Part shown: in pieces, positions 35,922-47,592 of the stretch
Numbering within the stretch: position 1 is the stretch's first letter
How the letters are laid out: every line of letters starts with the position of its first letter
Assembly (NCBI RefSeq): GCF_016464375.1
Contig: NZ_JADDIU010000012.1
Span: forward strand, 1-64,000
DNA: 64,000 nt
Reading direction: 5' to 3'
Source: Bacillus renqingensis
Lineage (GTDB): Bacteria > Bacillota > Bacilli > Bacillales > Cytobacillaceae
The notes under the pieces: generated by a model
What the model was told of the DNA's origin: nothing
What the model saw: only the letters and a program-made list of their open reading frames with translations
The model's database searches: none
Translations under genes and position numbers: made by a program

Positions 35922-37160
35922 TTGACTTTGCGAGAAGAAGCCTTACATATGCATCGAATGAATAAGGGGAAGTTAGAGTCGAAATCAAAGGTAACTGTCC
36001 GGAATGCTCACGATTTAAGTTTAGCTTATTCACCGGGTGTGGCTGAACCATGTAAAGATATTTATGAGAAGCCGGAAACCGTATACGACTATACGATGAA
36101 AGGGAATATGGTGGCAGTCGTCTCTGACGGTACGGCAGTTTTGGGGTTAGGAAATATTGGGCCGGAAGCAGCACTGCCGGTAATGGAAGGTAAGGCAGTA
36201 TTATTTAAAAGCTTCGCCGGTGTCGATGCCTTCCCCATTTGTTTAAACACAACCGATGTTGATAAAATTATTGAAACGGTTAAACTGCTTGAACCAACTT
36301 TCGGTGGTGTAAACTTAGAGGATATTGCGGCGCCAAATTGTTTTATCATCGAAGAAAGATTAAAAAGGGAAACAAACATTCCAATCTTCCATGATGACCA
36401 GCACGGTACAGCTATTGTGACTGTCGCCGGTCTTGTCAATGCGCTTAAACTCACCGGGAAAAAAATAACAGAAATCAAAGTGGTTGCCAACGGTGCAGGT
36501 GCAGCAGGAATTGCGATTATCAAATTATTATATAGCTATGGTGTAAGAGATATCATTATGTGTGATACAAAAGGAGCGATTTACGAAGGACGTCCAGAAG
36601 GAATGAACGTGGTAAAGGCGGAAGTAGCAAAGTTCACCAACCGCGATAATTTAACCGGTAGTCTGGAAGATGTAATAAAGGGTGCCGATGTGTTTATCGG
36701 TGTATCGGTCGCCGGCGCTTTAACTAAAGAAATGGTGGAATCAATGAATGCCGACGCGGTGATCTTTGCAATGGCGAATCCTGTGCCTGAAATTATGCCT
36801 GATGATGCAAAGGCTGCTGGAGCAATGGTGGTCGGCACCGGGCGCTCTGATTTTCCAAACCAAGTAAATAATGTGCTTGCCTTCCCTGGTATTTTCCGTG
36901 GGGCACTGGATGTACGTGCAACCCACATCAACGAAAAAATGAAAATTGCAGCGGTAGAAGCGATCGCTGATTTAATTCATGATAATGAACTTAGTGCGGA
37001 TTATGTGATCCCGGGACCATTTGACCCGCGTGTTGCTCCAAATGTAGCAGCTGCGGTGGCCAAAGCAGCTATGGAAACAGGTGTGGCCCGAATCAAAGTA
37101 GACCCTGAAGAAGTGAAGGAAAAAACAAAGAGGCTCGCTCTGATTGGCAAAAGTGAGTGA
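35922..37160 (+). CDS. ytsJ: NAD(P)-dependent malic enzyme YtsJ
   Basis: Oxidative decarboxylation of malate to pyruvate; in B. subtilis YtsJ is the NADP-linked enzyme important on malate. 412 aa from TTG 35922, with AGGGGGG about 8 nt upstream. Malic-enzyme N-domain with SLAYSPGVAEPCKDIY, metal ligands in NLEDIAAPNCF and FHDDQHGTA, and a Rossmann motif GAGAAG (about residue 195). The C-terminus is short, without the phosphotransacetylase domain of MaeB. It is followed 8 nt later by a GntR gene and preceded by its presumed operator. Confidence 0.96.
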   Translation: MTLREEALHMHRMNKGKLESKSKVTVRNAHDLSLAYSPGVAEPCKDIYEKPETVYDYTMKGNMVAVVSDGTAVLGLGNIGPEAALPVMEGKAVLFKSFAGVDAFPICLNTTDVDKIIETVKLLEPTFGGVNLEDIAAPNCFIIEERLKRETNIPIFHDDQHGTAIVTVAGLVNALKLTGKKITEIKVVANGAGAAGIAIIKLLYSYGVRDIIMCDTKGAIYEGRPEGMNVVKAEVAKFTNRDNLTGSLEDVIKGADVFIGVSVAGALTKEMVESMNADAVIFAMANPVPEIMPDDAKAAGAMVVGTGRSDFPNQVNNVLAFPGIFRGALDVRATHINEKMKIAAVEAIADLIHDNELSADYVIPGPFDPRVAPNVAAAVAKAAMETGVARIKVDPEEVKEKTKRLALIGKSE

Positions 37161-37168
37161 TAGTATAA

Positions 37169-37783
37169 GTGGGTAATTCAAAAGTATACCTGGAGATTGT
37201 TCAGCATTTGCGAGAAATGATTCATCGTGACGGGCTTAAGCCAGGTGATAAAATACCTTCTGAACGAGAATTATCTGAGCGCCTGGATGTCGGGCGCTCT
37301 TCCGTTCGAGAAGCTCTTAGAGCATTAGAATTACTGGGGTTAATCGAAACAAGGCGGGGGGAAGGAACCTTCTTGCGCGACTTTCGCGGTCACCGGCTGG
37401 TACAGCTGCTCAGCACATTTATCTTGCAGGATGAAAAGGCAAAAAAAGATGTTTTCGAAACGAAGAATATTATTGAGATAGACTGTCTTCGTTTAGTTGT
37501 AAAAAGATTCGATCAACAAGATATTTCGCATCTATTTAGGTGGACAGCAAATGCGGAAAGCCTTCATGATGATGAGTTCTTTTATCGAATTATTCAATTA
37601 GCAGATAATCACCTGATTTTAAGAATATGGGTAATTTTAAAGGATTATTATGATTCATTCATTCCGATTCCTCCTAAAAACAAACGCGAGGATTATTTAT
37701 TTTTATTAGAGGCTTTAGCAACAAGGGATGAAGAACAGGTTATTTCTGCTTACTGGAAATTACGAAATTTGTCTGTTTATTAA
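37169..37783 (+). CDS. GntR-family transcriptional regulator (FadR/FCD-type)
   Basis: 204 aa from GTG 37169. N-terminal winged helix-turn-helix (residues 5-70; LKPGDKIPSERELSERLDVGRSSVREALRALE) with the FadR-type recognition helix, then a shortened all-helical FCD-like effector domain. It follows ytsJ by 8 nt with only a weak ribosome-binding site, suggesting coupling. Two identical operator cores flank the ytsJ-gntR unit, so autoregulation and control of accDA are inferred. The effector is unknown; a malate-, pyruvate- or fatty-acid-related ligand is only a guess from context. Confidence 0.9.
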   Translation: MGNSKVYLEIVQHLREMIHRDGLKPGDKIPSERELSERLDVGRSSVREALRALELLGLIETRRGEGTFLRDFRGHRLVQLLSTFILQDEKAKKDVFETKNIIEIDCLRLVVKRFDQQDISHLFRWTANAESLHDDEFFYRIIQLADNHLILRIWVILKDYYDSFIPIPPKNKREDYLFLLEALATRDEEQVISAYWKLRNLSVY

Positions 37784-37868
37784 CGACAAATACTAACAAT
37801 TTTCCAATCATTTTTATTTTATAGTGAAAGGTACAAGCCAGTAGAATTTGGTGTATTTTCGATTTTTG

Positions 37869-37883
37869 AGTGGTCTGACCACT
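37869..37883 (+). promoter_or_regulatory. GntR/FadR-type operator 2 (upstream of accDA)
   Basis: AGTGGTC-T-GACCACT, a perfect 7-bp inverted repeat with the same TGGTCTGACCA core as the site before ytsJ. It lies about 110 nt before accD, some 45 nt past a possible -10 (TATAGT, 37820-37825). Confidence 0.75.
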
Positions 37884-37990
37884 TTTCTGCTTCCAGTACG
37901 TATGAGATGTAAGGTAGAAAGAAAGACTGCTGAATAGGTTTAAACGGGAAGCTTTCCATCTGGCAGTGTTACTCAAGGGAGGTTTAAAAC

Positions 37991-38869
37991 TTGGCACTTA
38001 AAGATCTTTTTATTAAAAATCAGACCAAAAAGAAAAAATATGCTACCATTCCGACGGAAGCCACGAAAAATGATGTTCCGGAAGGAATTATGACAAAATG
38101 CCCCTCTTGCAAGAAAATCATGTATACAAAAGAGTTAACAAAGAACCATAAGGTCTGTTTACATTGTCAGTATCATTTTCAAATGAATGCAAGAGAACGG
38201 ATTGAAAGCTTTCTGGATGAAGGAAGTTTTGAGGAAATCAATGAAAATATGATATCAAAGAATCCGCTGCAGTTTCCCGGATATTTAGAAAAATTGGAAA
38301 AGGACCGTCAAAAAAGTCAGTTAAATGAGGCTGTTGTAACGGGTACCGGAACTGTTGGCGGATATAAGATAGTTGTGGCTATCATGGATGCCTCCTTCCG
38401 CATGGGAAGCATGGGCTCTGTTGTAGGAGAGAAAATTACGCTTGCGATAGAAAAAGCAGACGAGCTGTCTGTACCATTTATCATTTTCACAGCATCCGGT
38501 GGAGCCAGAATGCAAGAGGGGGCTATCAGCTTAATGCAAATGGCCAAAACGAGTGTGGCTTTAAAGAAATTTAGCAATCATGGCGGATTAATTATCTCCA
38601 TTATGACCCATCCTACTACAGGCGGGGTTTCAGCAAGCTTTGCCTCATTGGGTGATTTTAACTTTGCGGAACCTCAAAGCTTAATTGGCTTTGCTGGGAG
38701 AAGGGTGATTGAACAATCTATTCACGAAAAACTCCCCGAAGATTTTCAAACAGCCGAATTCCTATTAAAACATGGTCAATTGGATGCAATTATTTCTCGA
38801 TTAGAGTTAGCTGAGAAGATTGCAGGCATCCTTAAAATCCATCAACCAGGGGGTGAACTCCAATGGTAG
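37991..38869 (+). CDS. accD: acetyl-CoA carboxylase carboxyltransferase subunit beta
   Basis: Transfers CO2 from biotin carrier protein to acetyl-CoA, giving malonyl-CoA for fatty acids; works as an alpha2-beta2 unit with AccA. 292 aa from TTG 37991, AAGGGAGG 8 nt before. The N-terminal zinc finger is intact: C37, C40, C56, C59 (CPSC and CLHC). The crotonase-like core includes SGGARMQEG and [11 protein letters not shown], which form the oxyanion holes. Its end overlaps accA by 7 nt. Confidence 0.97.
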   Translation: MALKDLFIKNQTKKKKYATIPTEATKNDVPEGIMTKCPSCKKIMYTKELTKNHKVCLHCQYHFQMNARERIESFLDEGSFEEINENMISKNPLQFPGYLEKLEKDRQKSQLNEAVVTGTGTVGGYKIVVAIMDASFRMGSMGSVVGEKITLAIEKADELSVPFIIFTASGGARMQEGAISLMQMAKTSVALKKFSNHGGLIISIMTHPTTGGVSASFASLGDFNFAEPQSLIGFAGRRVIEQSIHEKLPEDFQTAEFLLKHGQLDAIISRLELAEKIAGILKIHQPGGELQW

Positions 38870-39840
38870 GAGAATTAGAATTCGAACGTCCGTTAGTTGA
38901 GTTAAGAAAGAAAATTGCGGAATTAAAAGAGTTTACCAAAAACACGGATGTTGATTTAAGCACTGAGATCAATAAATTGGAGGTTCGGTTAGCGAAACTT
39001 GAACAGGACATATATGAAAATATGAAACCGTGGGACCGCGTCCAAATAGCCCGACACCCCAACAGGCCGACAACGCTTGATTACATTTCCTATCTCTTTG
39101 AAGATTTCTTTGAATGTCATGGAGACAGAACGTTTGCTGATGACGAGGCAATTGTTGGCGGAATTGCTACGTTTAAAGGTTTACCTGTGACTGTAATTGG
39201 ACACCAACGGGGAAAAGACACGAAGGAAAATATTCGCAGAAACTTTGGTATGCCTCATCCTGAAGGATATCGAAAAGCATTAAGGCTAATGAAGCAGGCG
39301 GATAAATTTAATCGGCCGATTATTTGTTTCATTGATACAAAGGGTGCTTACCCAGGAAAGGCAGCAGAAGAACGGGGACAAAGTGAAGCAATTGCCCGCA
39401 ATTTATTTGAAATGGCAGGGCTAGAGGTACCGGTTATTTGTATTGTGATTGGTGAAGGGGGAAGCGGAGGTGCACTTGCATTAGGAGTAGGCAATCGAAT
39501 CTATATGCTTGAGAATTCAACCTATTCGGTTATCTCTCCGGAAGGCGCCGCGGCAATTCTTTGGAAGGATGCCACCCAGGCAAAGCGAGCTGCTGAAACG
39601 ATGAAAATTACCGCTCCCGACTTAAAGGAATTGGGAATTATTGATAATATTATCCCGGAAATCAAGGGTGGAGCACACAGGGATATTAAGAAGCAGGCTG
39701 AAAAAATTGAACATAGCTTGGTGGCGGCCTTAAAAGAACTTTTACAATTATCTGCAACTGAATTAATTGAAGACCGTTATAATCGTTTTAGGACGATTGG
39801 AGAATTTGATTTCATAAATGATTATGTTGGAGTTAATTAG
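38863..39840 (+). CDS. accA: acetyl-CoA carboxylase carboxyltransferase subunit alpha
   Basis: Partner of AccD in malonyl-CoA formation. 325 aa. N-terminal helical region ([19 protein letters not shown]) followed by a crotonase fold with [24 protein letters not shown] split over about residues 120-145, [10 protein letters not shown], and [18 protein letters not shown] 38863 lies inside accD with GGGGGTGA before it, so translation is coupled for equal subunit output. Followed by a terminator. Confidence 0.97.
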   Translation: MVGELEFERPLVELRKKIAELKEFTKNTDVDLSTEINKLEVRLAKLEQDIYENMKPWDRVQIARHPNRPTTLDYISYLFEDFFECHGDRTFADDEAIVGGIATFKGLPVTVIGHQRGKDTKENIRRNFGMPHPEGYRKALRLMKQADKFNRPIICFIDTKGAYPGKAAEERGQSEAIARNLFEMAGLEVPVICIVIGEGGSGGALALGVGNRIYMLENSTYSVISPEGAAAILWKDATQAKRAAETMKITAPDLKELGIIDNIIPEIKGGAHRDIKKQAEKIEHSLVAALKELLQLSATELIEDRYNRFRTIGEFDFINDYVGVN

Positions 39841-39870
39841 AAACGTACTCCTTTTTGGGTGCGTTTTTTT
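39841..39870 (+). terminator. accDA terminator
   Basis: AAACGTAC ... GGTGCGTTT stem directly after the stop codon, followed by a T run. Confidence 0.75.
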
Positions 39871-39922
39871 TGATGAGTAAGAAAACATAAAATCTCCAAT
39901 TTTAGGAATTGCTACTATCCAT

Positions 39923-40018
39923 AAGGAAGGCTTTAGCAGCATCAGCATCGCACGAAGGATAAGCGATAGCTTTTACGAGGAGGCCATACGCCGCTGACCA
40001 GGACGCTTGTGCTTTTCT
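39923..40018 (+). repeat. dispersed repeat, copy C (partial, second module only)
   Basis: Reads GAAGGCTTTAGCAGCATCAG to GACGCTTGTGCTTTTCTAAT and matches, in the opposite orientation, the module in copies B and D. The inner CTCCTGAAT hairpin is absent. The rest of the 446-nt accA-pfkA gap (40019-40286) shows only AT-rich promoter-like DNA; no clear -35/-10 pair stands out. Confidence 0.82.
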
Positions 40019-40256
40019 AATTCACAAAAATTTCAAAGAAAGTTCACGGAAAAAATAAAGATATCGGTTACAACAGCGAATCAAACGATTTCAATTTATC
40101 AATTATTCCGCGAATTAGAAATGGCAGTATGATAAAGTTGTTAAGGCAGAGTCTTCGTGTTATTTTATTAATATTCAAGGGTAATTTGTGAATAATAAAA
40201 AGGCATAAATCACGAATTGTTTAGTTTTACCCTTTATTTAGAAAAGATTTACATAA

Positions 40257-41246
<990 letters not shown>

Positions 41247-41313
41247 CAAGATTTTTCCGCAATCAATGAACATACATCTGAAATGAAATGACCGTTAATA
41301 GGAGGCAAAGGCA

Positions 41314-43077
41314 ATGTTACGAAAAACAAAAATCGTTTGTACCATCGGTCCAGCTAGTGAAAGTGTTGAGAAATTAGAACAATTAATCAATTCGGGCATG
41401 AACGTGGCCCGTTTAAATTTTTCACATGGTGATTATGAAGAACATGGGATGAGATTCCAAAATATTCGTGAAGCGGCAAAGCGGACAGGAAAGACCGTTG
41501 CGATTTTACTTGATACAAAAGGTCCTGAAATTCGGACACATAATATGCAAAATGGTGCAATTGAACTAAAATCCGGAGAAACTATCACTATTTCTATGAC
41601 CGAAGTTGAGGGGACAATTGACAAATTTTCCGTTACCTATCCAGAATTAATTGATGATGTGTATGTAGGCTCTAAAATCCTCCTAGATGATGGGTTAATT
41701 AGCCTAGAAGTTTTGGAAATTGATCAGGAAGCAAAGGAAATCCATACAAAAATCTTAAACAGTGGTACATTAAAAAATAAAAAAGGTGTAAATGTTCCAG
41801 GTGTCTCGGTAAATTTACCCGGGATTACCGAAAAGGATACAAAGGATATTCTGTTTGGTATTGAACAAGGGATTGATTTCATCGCCGCTTCGTTTGTACG
41901 CAGGGCAAAAGATGTGTTGGAAATTCGCCGGCTGTTAGAAGAAAATAATGCTACACATGTCCATATCATTCCTAAAATTGAAAATCAAGAAGGTGTTGAT
42001 AACATCGACGAAATTCTTGAGGTTTCGGATGGACTTATGGTTGCCCGCGGTGACTTAGGTGTGGAAATCCCGGCCGAAGAAGTACCGCTCGTGCAAAAGT
42101 TGTTAATTAAGAAATGCAACGCGTTAGGAAAACCTGTTATTACGGCGACACAAATGCTTGATTCCATGCAACGAAATCCACGCCCTACCCGTGCGGAAGC
42201 AAGTGATGTTGCGAATGCCATTTTCGATGGCACGGATGCCATTATGCTTTCTGGAGAAACGGCTGCAGGTCTTTACCCGGTAGAAGCCGTCCAAACGATG
42301 AATAATATTGCTTCGAGAGCGGAACAAGCATTAAACCATAAAGAAATATTATCATTCCGCAGCAAGAATACGGAACATAACATTACGGATGCTATTGGAT
42401 TGTCTGTTGCTCATACGGCCTTAAATTTAGAGGTTAAGTCGATTATTACCTCGACCGAAAGCGGCCATACGGCTAGAATGATCTCCAAGTACCGTCCAAA
42501 GGCAGCAATTGTTGCGGTAACCTCTAATGAAACGGTTTGCCGCAGATTATCACTTGTTTGGGGTGTCTATCCACAACTAGGCAATGTTGCGACAACTACA
42601 GATGAAATGCTTGAAATTGCTGTAGAGGAAAGTTTGAATAGCGGTATTGTAAAACACGGGGATTTGGTAGTGATTACGGCGGGTGTACCAGTTGGTGAAG
42701 CCGGAACGACAAATTTGATGAAGATTCATGTTGTTGGTGATGTGCTTACAAAGGCCCAAGGGATTGGCCGCAAATCTGCTTTTGGTAAAGTGGTCCTTGC
42801 CCATGATGCCAAAGAAGCAGTAGAAAAGGTAAAGCCAGGTTCAATCTTGGTTACGATTGGTTCGGATCGCGAAATGGTTCCGGCTATTGAAAAATGTGCT
42901 GCACTCATTACCCAAGAAGGCGGGTTAACCAGTCATGCTGCTGTAGTTGGATTAAACTTAGGCATCCCGGTTATTGTAGGGGTAGAAAATGCCCTGAGCC
43001 TATTTAAAGAGGGCCAGGAAGTAACCGTAGATGCTGCAAGAGGAATTATCTATAACGGTCATGCCAGTGTTCTTTAA
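41314..43077 (+). CDS. pyk: pyruvate kinase
   Basis: Last step of glycolysis, PEP plus ADP to pyruvate plus ATP. 587 aa, the long Bacillus form. TIM-barrel core with [13 protein letters not shown], catalytic Lys in [17 protein letters not shown] (about residues 217-233) and the [12 protein letters not shown] patch, then the C-terminal regulatory domain and an extra PEP-utilizing swivel-like domain (about 475-587, [20 protein letters not shown]). GGAGGCAAAGGCA precedes ATG. Probably co-transcribed with pfkA. No hairpin terminator follows; repeat copy D begins 2 nt after the stop. Confidence 0.98.
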   Translation: MLRKTKIVCTIGPASESVEKLEQLINSGMNVARLNFSHGDYEEHGMRFQNIREAAKRTGKTVAILLDTKGPEIRTHNMQNGAIELKSGETITISMTEVEGTIDKFSVTYPELIDDVYVGSKILLDDGLISLEVLEIDQEAKEIHTKILNSGTLKNKKGVNVPGVSVNLPGITEKDTKDILFGIEQGIDFIAASFVRRAKDVLEIRRLLEENNATHVHIIPKIENQEGVDNIDEILEVSDGLMVARGDLGVEIPAEEVPLVQKLLIKKCNALGKPVITATQMLDSMQRNPRPTRAEASDVANAIFDGTDAIMLSGETAAGLYPVEAVQTMNNIASRAEQALNHKEILSFRSKNTEHNITDAIGLSVAHTALNLEVKSIITSTESGHTARMISKYRPKAAIVAVTSNETVCRRLSLVWGVYPQLGNVATTTDEMLEIAVEESLNSGIVKHGDLVVITAGVPVGEAGTTNLMKIHVVGDVLTKAQGIGRKSAFGKVVLAHDAKEAVEKVKPGSILVTIGSDREMVPAIEKCAALITQEGGLTSHAAVVGLNLGIPVIVGVENALSLFKEGQEVTVDAARGIIYNGHASVL

Positions 43078-43078
43078 A

Positions 43079-43300
43079 GAAAAGCGAAAGCGCCCTGGTC
43101 AGCGGCGTATGGCCTCCTCGAAAAAGCTATCGCTTTTCCTTCGTGCGATGCTTATGCTGTCGAAGCCTTCCTTGTGGAGCGCTCCAACTGAGATAAAGGA
43201 AACACGGTGAGCGCAAGCGAACCGATGTTGACTTATCGTAGGGCGGAGAGCGAAGGACACTAGCCGCTAGGGCGCTGGAGCTGGACAATTCTCGAAGCCA
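43079..43300 (-). repeat. dispersed long-hairpin repeat, copy D (mosaic)
   Basis: Reverse orientation; starts GAAAAGCGAAAGCGCCC and ends GGAGCTGGACAATTCTCG. Outer arms are AGCGCCCT/AGGGCGCT and AGCGGC/GCCGCT, the latter differing from AGCCCC/GGGGCT in copies A and F but still paired. The interior carries the second module (43115-43185, shared with B and C) plus an unrelated stretch (43200-43265). Confidence 0.87.
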
Positions 43301-43324
43301 AGTGATATAAATTCTGATAATATA

Positions 43325-43370
43325 AAAAAAGAACGTCAGCTCCTTTTCCAGAGAGCTGACGTTCTTTTTA
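43325..43370 (-). terminator. ytvI terminator
   Basis: AAAAAGAACGTCAGCTC/GAGCTGACGTTCTTTTT; 12 GC-containing pairs plus A/T tails, overlapping the ytvI stop (43368-43370). Confidence 0.9.
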
Positions 43371-44483
43371 TACTTCTTTCCCCTTTATGAATGCCCAGAG
43401 GTCATGAAACACTTTGGCGCGGTATAGAGTATTGGTAATAACGAGTGTAACCGGACCAATAATCAAACCCAAAAAGCCGAATAATTTAAAGCCGACAAAT
43501 AAAGCAATTAAAGTTGCTAGCGGGTCTAAACCAATGCTTGAAGATAGAATTTTTGGTTCCATTACTTGTCTTTGAACCAAGACAATGATGTAAAGGACTC
43601 CCAGGCCAATCGCAAGTCCCATATCACCGCTAATTGCCTCGTAAATGATCCATGGTACAAATACAGCTCCGGTACCGAGATATGGAAGAATATCGACGAT
43701 ACCTGTAAGTAAGGCAATCGTGATCGCATAATCTACCCTGAGGATAAGAAGACCAATTAAAATAATAACAGTAGTGATCGAAATAAGTGTCAATTGTGCC
43801 TTGATAAAACCAAACAAAGCCTTTTTTAAGTCAAGAAAAATAGTTTTGCCACTTGTTTGTGCCTTTTTCGGCAACAGTTGGTTCATCTTTGCAGATAATC
43901 GCTGCCAGTCCTTGCTAATAAAAAAAGTAGCTAATAAAGAAAAAATTAGAACTGTTGCGACGTTTGGAATCCAAGAAAATAAATTAGGGATATTGCCAAA
44001 CAGATTTTTGATAAAATTACCAACAGTTGTACCAATTGTCTTTCCGACATTTTGAATATTTGCAATGATGGTATCTTGCTGGCCAGTACCGAGTTGTTTG
44101 AAAATAGACGTTAATTGGTTGTATAGCGGGATAATTTGAGCTGTAAAGTAATCTTCGATATAATCAATCAATGTATCGAGATGTTGGGGAACAACCGTTG
44201 CTAAATAGTTTGCCCCTGAAACAATCTCAGCCACTAATAGTGTTACCAATCCTGCGAATACCGCAATCAGAATAATCAGTGTAACGATAACGGCTAGTAC
44301 ACGCGGCATTTTGGCTTTCTTCTCAAAAAAATTAACGAGCGGGTTTATCATAAAGGCAATCACAAGTGCAATGATAAATGGATACGTTATCTTAGATAAA
44401 TAAAAAAATGCCAGCAACGCTAAGACAACAACACCAATAACGAATAAAAATCTTAGTGTCCGGTAAAGGTACTTTGGATTCAA
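43368..44483 (-). CDS. ytvI: AI-2E family membrane protein YtvI (sporulation-associated permease-like)
   Basis: 371 aa with about eight hydrophobic segments in the AI-2E/PerM layout: two near the N-terminus, a hydrophilic region (about 95-150), and a C-terminal cluster. Typical stretches are FLDLKKALFGFIKAQLTLI, VDILPYLGTGAVFVPW and SSSIGLDPLATLIALFVGFKLFG. AGGTCTTCC-side GGAGG precedes the start on the minus strand. B. subtilis YtvI sits beside citZ too; transported substrate unknown. Confidence 0.92.
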   Translation of the reverse strand: MNPKYLYRTLRFLFVIGVVVLALLAFFYLSKITYPFIIALVIAFMINPLVNFFEKKAKMPRVLAVIVTLIILIAVFAGLVTLLVAEIVSGANYLATVVPQHLDTLIDYIEDYFTAQIIPLYNQLTSIFKQLGTGQQDTIIANIQNVGKTIGTTVGNFIKNLFGNIPNLFSWIPNVATVLIFSLLATFFISKDWQRLSAKMNQLLPKKAQTSGKTIFLDLKKALFGFIKAQLTLISITTVIILIGLLILRVDYAITIALLTGIVDILPYLGTGAVFVPWIIYEAISGDMGLAIGLGVLYIIVLVQRQVMEPKILSSSIGLDPLATLIALFVGFKLFGFLGLIIGPVTLVITNTLYRAKVFHDLWAFIKGKEV

Positions 44484-44697
44484 AGGAAGACCTCCTAAAT
44501 AGAATATAGCTATTTCTCATTTTACCATTTTTCCCAAGATTACATTTCCCAATAGATAGTTATACGAGTAAAGATGAAGGAAGGTTTCAAAATAGAACAA
44601 AAATGCTCACGTTTCCACTTTTTAAAAATATTATGGTACAATAATGGCGGGGCGAAATGGTAAAAAATATTTTTTAATATTTTGGATTCCTTTCCAT

Positions 44698-44990
44698 TCA
44701 CAAAAGTCTGATTATTGTTTATAATAAGCTTGAAAGCGTATCCTTTTCTACATAAATTATATTTTAATAGCGGATACTTGTGAAATAATTATATTATTGT
44801 GAATGAAAGGGCACGCAATCCAAATTTCGAGCAATCGCTCAGTCGATTTAAGTCTCTAAATTCGATGGATTAGCAAATATATCTCGAAAAGCCATTTCAT
44901 CTAATCAATATATAGGACCTTAAAAGGTCCCGGTTGAATCAGTTCAAATATGGGTAATGGGGAAATTGACAAAGTAAAGGAGAGATTTTA
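44698..44990 (+). promoter_or_regulatory. citZ promoter, cre-like site and long 5' UTR
   Basis: The 507-nt gap holds TTCACA-16-TATAAT (44698-44725) and, directly after, TGAAAGCG (44731), which resembles the first half of a cre but has three mismatches in the second. About 255 nt of untranslated leader follow, including GGACCTT-AA-AAGGTCC at 44917-44932. CcpA and CcpC control citZ in B. subtilis; I do not see a convincing CcpC pair. Nothing else is seen in 44484-44697. Confidence 0.55.
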
Positions 44991-46109
44991 ATGACTATAA
45001 CACGCGGTCTTGAAGGGGTAGTAGCAACAACTTCCTCCATCAGCTCTATTATTGATGATACGCTTACCTACGTAGGCTACAACATTGATGATTTAGCTGT
45101 AAATGCAAGTTTTGAAGAAGTAATTTACCTTCTATGGCATCTTAAACTACCAAATGCAAAACAGTTGACTGAATTGAAACAACAGCTGGCTGAAAATGCC
45201 GCGCTTCCAAAGGAAGTTTTAGAGCATTTTAACATGTACCCGATTCAAAAGGTTCATCCAATGGCAGCACTTCGTTCAGCAGTATCCCTATTAGGCTTAT
45301 ATGACGAAGAGGCTGATGTAATGGATCCAGAAGCAAATTACCGTAAAGCAATCAGACTGCAGGCCAAAATGCCTGCAATCGTCGCTGCCTTTGCCCGTAT
45401 ACGAAAAGGTCTTAAACCAGTTGCGCCTAGGAATGATTTAGGCTTTGCAGCTAATTTTCTCTACATGTTGACAGGAAAAGACCCGGAACCCATCGCAGTT
45501 GAGGCGATGAATAAGGCGCTGGTACTGCATGCCGATCATGAATTGAACGCTTCTACATTTACGGCTCGTGTTTGCGTTGCAACATTATCTGATGTCTATT
45601 CAGGAATAACAGCTGCGATCGGAGCATTAAAGGGACCTCTTCACGGCGGGGCGAATGAAGCAGTTATGAAAATGCTTAAGGAAATTGGTACGCTTGAAAA
45701 TGTTGAGCCCTATATTCGCGGTAAACTTGACAAGAAAGAAAAAATTATGGGTTTCGGTCACAGAGTATATCGCCATGGCGACCCCCGGGCCAAACACCTA
45801 AAAGAAATGTCTAAGAAATTAACAGAGCTTACCGGTGAACCACACTGGTATGATATGTCCATTAGTATTGAGAAAATTGTCACAGGCGAGAAGAAATTAC
45901 CGCCTAACGTAGATTTCTATTCTGCATCTGTATATCATAGCTTAGGAATTGACCATGACTTAATGACCCCTATCTTTGCCGTAAGCCGTGTATCGGGATG
46001 GCTTGCTCATATTCTCGAGCAATATGAAAACAATCGCCTGATTCGTCCGCGTGCAGAATATACAGGTCCCGGCATGCAGAAATATATTCCGATTGAACAC
46101 AGAGGATAA
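44991..46109 (+). CDS. citZ: citrate synthase
   Basis: Condenses oxaloacetate and acetyl-CoA, entry to the TCA cycle. 372 aa, the short Gram-positive type without the N-terminal beta-domain of E. coli GltA. Catalytic His in GPLHGGANEAV and GFGHRVYRHGDPRA, and Asp in the PNVDFYSASVYHSLG block, are in place. AAAGGAGA is well placed before ATG. First gene of citZ-icd-mdh, with an extra hairpin between citZ and icd. Confidence 0.98.
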   Translation: MTITRGLEGVVATTSSISSIIDDTLTYVGYNIDDLAVNASFEEVIYLLWHLKLPNAKQLTELKQQLAENAALPKEVLEHFNMYPIQKVHPMAALRSAVSLLGLYDEEADVMDPEANYRKAIRLQAKMPAIVAAFARIRKGLKPVAPRNDLGFAANFLYMLTGKDPEPIAVEAMNKALVLHADHELNASTFTARVCVATLSDVYSGITAAIGALKGPLHGGANEAVMKMLKEIGTLENVEPYIRGKLDKKEKIMGFGHRVYRHGDPRAKHLKEMSKKLTELTGEPHWYDMSISIEKIVTGEKKLPPNVDFYSASVYHSLGIDHDLMTPIFAVSRVSGWLAHILEQYENNRLIRPRAEYTGPGMQKYIPIEHRG

Positions 46110-46154
46110 TATTTTACTTTTATTCAAAAAATTGATTCAATAGATATGATTGTT

Positions 46155-46184
46155 CTAGGTTAGGGGATGACGCCTCTAACCTAG
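46155..46184 (+). terminator. hairpin between citZ and icd
   Basis: CTAGGTTAG/CTAACCTAG 9-bp stem followed by ATTTTAG. A short U-tract suggests partial termination or RNA stabilisation within the operon. Confidence 0.6.
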
Positions 46185-46242
46185 ATTTTAGTCAACACAT
46201 CTTATTTCAAGGCTTTTTACATAAGCAGAAGGGAGACGCAAT

Positions 46243-47511
46243 ATGCAAGGTGAGAAAATCACGGTTAAAAATGGAGTATTAAACGTTCCAAACAATCCAA
46301 TTATCCCATTTATCGAAGGGGACGGAACAGGTCCGGACATTTGGGCAGCATCTTATCGAGTTTTAGATGCCGCAGTTGAAAAAGCTTATAAGGGTGAACG
46401 TAAATTAGTCTGGAAAGAAGTTCTGGCAGGTGAGAAGGCCTTTAATCAAACCGGCGAATGGCTTCCAGCGGAAACTCTTGATGTGATTAAAGAATATTTA
46501 ATTGCAATCAAAGGGCCATTAACAACTCCTGTTGGCGGCGGTATTCGTTCACTAAACGTTGCCCTAAGACAAGAATTAGATTTATTTGTCTGCTTGCGTC
46601 CTGTTAGATGGTTTGAAGGTGTTCCTTCACCGGTTAAACGCCCGCAGGATACGGATATGGTTATCTTCCGAGAAAATACTGAAGATATTTATGCCGGAAT
46701 TGAATATGAAAAAGGTTCCGAGGCAGTTAAAAAGGTCATCGACTTTTTACAAAATGAAATGGGCGTCAAGAAGATTAGATTCCCTGAAACTTCTGGTATC
46801 GGCATTAAGCCTGTTTCTGAGGAAGGAACATCACGCCTGGTTCGTGCGGCCATGAATTATTGCCTAAAAGAAGGCCGTAAATCGCTTACCCTCGTACATA
46901 AGGGGAATATCATGAAGTACACTGAAGGTGCATTCAAAAACTGGGGATATGAGCTTGTTGAAAGAGAATTTGGCGATAAGGCATTTACTTGGGCACAATA
47001 TGACCGCATTAAGGCAGAACAAGGAACAGATGCTGCTAACAAGGCGCAGGCTGAGGCAGAAGCTGCCGGCAAAATTATCGTAAAAGATGCGATCGCCGAT
47101 ATCTTCCTGCAACAAATTCTAACTCGTCCACGTGAATTTGATGTAGTCGCCACGATGAACCTAAATGGTGATTATATTTCTGATGCCCTTGCAGCACAAG
47201 TGGGCGGTATCGGAATTGCCCCTGGAGCTAACATCAACTATGAGACTGGTCATGCCATTTTCGAAGCGACCCATGGTACTGCACCTAAATATGCAGGTCT
47301 TGATAAGGTAAACCCTTCATCCGTGATTTTATCAGGTGTGCTGATGCTTGAGCACTTAGGCTGGAATGAAGCTGCTGATATGATTGTAAAATCAATGGAA
47401 AAAACCATTGCATCAAAAGTGGTTACTTATGACTTCGCCCGCTTAATGGATGGAGCAACAGAAGTTAAAACTTCTGAGTTTGGTGATGAATTAATCAAAA
47501 ATATGGAATAA
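46243..47511 (+). CDS. icd: NADP-dependent isocitrate dehydrogenase
   Basis: Oxidises isocitrate to 2-oxoglutarate. 422 aa, the bacterial homodimer type. Substrate-loop serine in [28 protein letters not shown], catalytic Tyr in that stretch and Lys in [13 protein letters not shown], metal ligands in [14 protein letters not shown], and coenzyme loop [20 protein letters not shown] lies before ATG. Second gene of the citZ-icd-mdh cluster. Confidence 0.98.
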   Translation: MQGEKITVKNGVLNVPNNPIIPFIEGDGTGPDIWAASYRVLDAAVEKAYKGERKLVWKEVLAGEKAFNQTGEWLPAETLDVIKEYLIAIKGPLTTPVGGGIRSLNVALRQELDLFVCLRPVRWFEGVPSPVKRPQDTDMVIFRENTEDIYAGIEYEKGSEAVKKVIDFLQNEMGVKKIRFPETSGIGIKPVSEEGTSRLVRAAMNYCLKEGRKSLTLVHKGNIMKYTEGAFKNWGYELVEREFGDKAFTWAQYDRIKAEQGTDAANKAQAEAEAAGKIIVKDAIADIFLQQILTRPREFDVVATMNLNGDYISDALAAQVGGIGIAPGANINYETGHAIFEATHGTAPKYAGLDKVNPSSVILSGVLMLEHLGWNEAADMIVKSMEKTIASKVVTYDFARLMDGATEVKTSEFGDELIKNME

Positions 47512-47592
47512 TATTTCCATTTCATTGGAGAGATAGGGCTGTTCCAGAACAGCCCCTCTTCATACCTAAATTGCACATAGGGGATGATGAAA

